From positions 6,399 through 70,398 of the forward strand of contig DFGF01000068.1 in assembly GCA_002371715.1 (NCBI GenBank): 64,000 bases of DNA, read 5' to 3'. Positions 62,690-64,000 of this stretch are shown here, one piece after another. The position numbers and the translations under genes were made by a program. The notes beneath the pieces were generated by a model. That model made no database searches. It saw only the letters and a list, made by a program, of their open reading frames with translations, and was not told where the DNA came from. Origin of the DNA: Prevotella sp. UBA3757. GTDB taxonomy: Bacteria > Bacteroidota > Bacteroidia > Bacteroidales > Bacteroidaceae. Every line of letters starts with the position of its first letter. Position 1 is the first letter of the stretch.

Positions 62690-63160
62690 TTACGAAATGG
62701 TGATCCATACCTGCTCACCACGCTCCTGGGCAGCCGTCATCTCGAACATGAGCTGCTGCAGGGCGGCACGCGAGTTGACGACCATACCCTTCTTCCGGTT
62801 GTAGCCGGGCAGGATGCATCCCTGTGTGTCGGCGGGATAGTTGCCGGCATGGATGCGGATGCCGCTGAATCCCGGCACGTCGAGCAGCAGTGGCAGCCAG
62901 CGCTGGAAGCGGTATGACTTTGTAATCATCACGCGGTAACGGCCTTCGGGTATGGCCGTGCGTCCCGCCACTTTCTTCTCTTTCTTCAGGTTGCGACGCT
63001 TCGGTTCCAGCGTGTCGCACAGGTAGCGCTTGTCCTCGCTCACCATTTCGCCGTCAACGCACTTGCTGACCGGGGTTTCCAACTTGACGTACAGACGTCC
63101 GATTGTGTAGTTGCTCATCTTCGCGATGCGAACCAACACTAATTCAAAATTCTTTTTCAT
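62690..63160 (-). CDS. DUF5675 family protein
   Basis: The 156-residue product carries the DUF5675 pattern: CDTLEPKRRNLKKEKKVAG, then AIPEGRYRVMITKSYRFQRWLP, VPGFSGIRIHAGNYPADTQGC and ILPGYNRKKG. The HAGN / DTQGC part resembles L,D-transpeptidase or endolysin-like folds, so a cell-wall or phage-derived role is possible, but the family has no firm function. No signal peptide. It is convergent with the hydrolase to its left; the 119 bases between them hold nothing I can name. Confidence 0.8.
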   Translation of the reverse strand: MKKNFELVLVRIAKMSNYTIGRLYVKLETPVSKCVDGEMVSEDKRYLCDTLEPKRRNLKKEKKVAGRTAIPEGRYRVMITKSYRFQRWLPLLLDVPGFSGIRIHAGNYPADTQGCILPGYNRKKGMVVNSRAALQQLMFEMTAAQERGEQVWITIS

Positions 63161-63243
63161 AACTTCGTCGTTTTTTTTTGTCAGAAGTCCCGAAAAAGAG
63201 CGCGCTCAGGAAACGAAGCGGACTTTTCCCTCGTTCCTAAGCG

Positions 63244-63251
63244 CAAAGATA
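63244..63251 (-). promoter_or_regulatory. -7 box of the DUF5675 gene (TATCTTTG)
   Basis: TATCTTTG on the minus strand, about 84 bases before the start codon, in an AT-rich intergenic stretch. Confidence 0.55.
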
Positions 63252-63311
63252 CGACATATAACTCACACCGTTTTTATAGCTATAAATACCTTTTAAAGTG
63301 TATAATATTGA

Positions 63312-63770
63312 TTAACATTCGTTATCAAGCCGACGTCGGATCATCTCCCGTGGGGTATCCATCGCATCCAGGATTTCTTTACGACTTTTATTACCGAAAA
63401 CATATTCCATCAGTTGGTCCCAACTGCTCATTTTTTTCCCGAAGAACTTCTCGGTAAACCATTCGCTCACTTTCTTCCGGTTTATCTCGACATTCTTTCT
63501 CTTCATGACCTTACCACTCTTTTTTAATTCCTCCCCATTCTTGTCACGCATCACAAACCAGTCGGAGTCAATCATACCAAGAATATTTAGAAAGACTTTC
63601 CAGAGGCAGCCCTTTCTGATTTCTATCTTAACATTATCTGTATTCAAGTCGTCTAATAAACCACGCACCGTTAAAGATAACATTTCTGTCATCTCCTTAT
63701 TCTCAGGATTCTCGAGTAAGTCTGCAAGTTGCCTGAGAAGCTGTGGGATTGAAATACGGTTCGTATTCAT
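63312..63770 (-). CDS. Unknown small charged protein
   Basis: I do not recognise this 152-residue protein. It is helical and highly charged, without a signal peptide. It begins NRISIPQLLRQLADLLENPENKE and ends with KKMSSWDQLMEYVFG followed by ILDAMDTPREMIRRRLDNEC. The middle has a KKSGKVMKRKNVEINRKK stretch that could bind nucleic acid. The gene is clearly more AT-rich than its neighbours, which hints at foreign origin. It has its own promoter with a -7 box at 63901-63908. A regulatory role is only a guess. Confidence 0.65.
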   Translation of the reverse strand: MNTNRISIPQLLRQLADLLENPENKEMTEMLSLTVRGLLDDLNTDNVKIEIRKGCLWKVFLNILGMIDSDWFVMRDKNGEELKKSGKVMKRKNVEINRKKVSEWFTEKFFGKKMSSWDQLMEYVFGNKSRKEILDAMDTPREMIRRRLDNEC

Positions 63771-63900
63771 GTTGACTGCTTTTTCCTACATTTGGGTCAC
63801 TCTGTTCGAATCACGTAGCACCATATTGCGTGATAGGAAGGTAGGTAAATAGCACGTCAATAAGTATAAATCCCTCACAACGCCTTGTGCAGCTATACTG

Positions 63901-63908
63901 CAAAGTTA
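63901..63908 (-). promoter_or_regulatory. -7 box of the unknown gene (TAACTTTG)
   Basis: TAACTTTG on the minus strand, about 130 bases upstream of the start codon. The bases from 63909 to the window end show no gene. Confidence 0.5.
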
Positions 63909-64000
63909 CAAATTTTCCCCATACGTTGTTCCTTTTGTTATAGGTGTTAACAAAAATTAACTATCTCGGAACACCATGTAACTATTCAGTTCACCACCTG

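Noticed and set aside
63505..63852. 115-residue plus-strand frame at the right edge
   Set aside because: Antisense to the unknown minus-strand gene, which has a better start and promoter.

Overview
The window looks like a chromosomal segment of a Prevotella-like member of the Bacteroidales. Several things point that way: promoters of the TTTG-N19-TAnnTTTG type, a MurF-alanine racemase fusion, an Fkp-type fucokinase, BspA-like leucine-rich repeat surface proteins, fimbrillin lipoproteins, BACON and M64 domains, and C-terminal tails of the type IVNGRKVVVK. No tRNA, rRNA, CRISPR array, insertion sequence transposase or SusC/SusD pair was found.

Layout. 1-4136: fucokinase C-terminus, a GSCFA protein and MurF-Alr (cell wall). 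4264-8250: a uronate module with an orphan galactitol-type EIIC permease, a KduI isomerase with an apparent signal peptide, and a hexuronate-type MFS transporter. 8547-14686: a glycine-zipper lipoprotein, a stand-alone protein resembling the C-terminal part of B12-dependent ribonucleotide reductase, FolB, a cell-wall amidase, an MCE protein and DnaA. 14769-27946: two divergent gene sets for rhamnogalacturonan/pectin side chains (minus strand GH2, GH105, GH106, aldo/keto reductase; plus strand GH28, CE12, RhaM, GH2). 28098-41196: two very large surface proteins, a BspA-like protein with a dockerin and a 2831-residue mosaic with a cohesin-like N-terminus. 41197-42217: a gene-poor stretch with relics and tandem repeats. 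42218-60534: an apparent operon of three fimbrillin-LRR-BACON-M64 peptidase fusions, two small fimbrillins and a 1966-residue MBG-repeat protein. 60535-64000: a heptamer array, a second relic, a GH35/DUF5597-like hydrolase, a DUF5675 protein and an AT-rich unknown gene.

How the genes may work together. The secreted GH28/CE12/GH105/GH106/GH2 enzymes would release galacturonate, rhamnose and unsaturated uronate; RhaM, KduI and the MFS carrier fit the downstream handling of those sugars. The 42-60 kb operon is the strongest candidate for an undescribed system. It looks like a type V pilus-like surface structure whose large subunits carry metallopeptidase domains, one of them with a destroyed zinc site, together with a stalk-like repeat protein.

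A second theme runs through the window. Tandem arrays of 7-9 bp units sit directly behind stop codons, form inverted pairs around gene junctions, and also occur inside reading frames (MurF, the 2831-residue protein, GSCFA, and the signal peptide of the amidase), where they are translated. Two decayed copies of an AAA-ATPase-like gene share an identical promoter segment, and each follows a gene that ends in the same nucleotide-level tail. All functional statements are from reading the sequence and recalling families; no database search was run.
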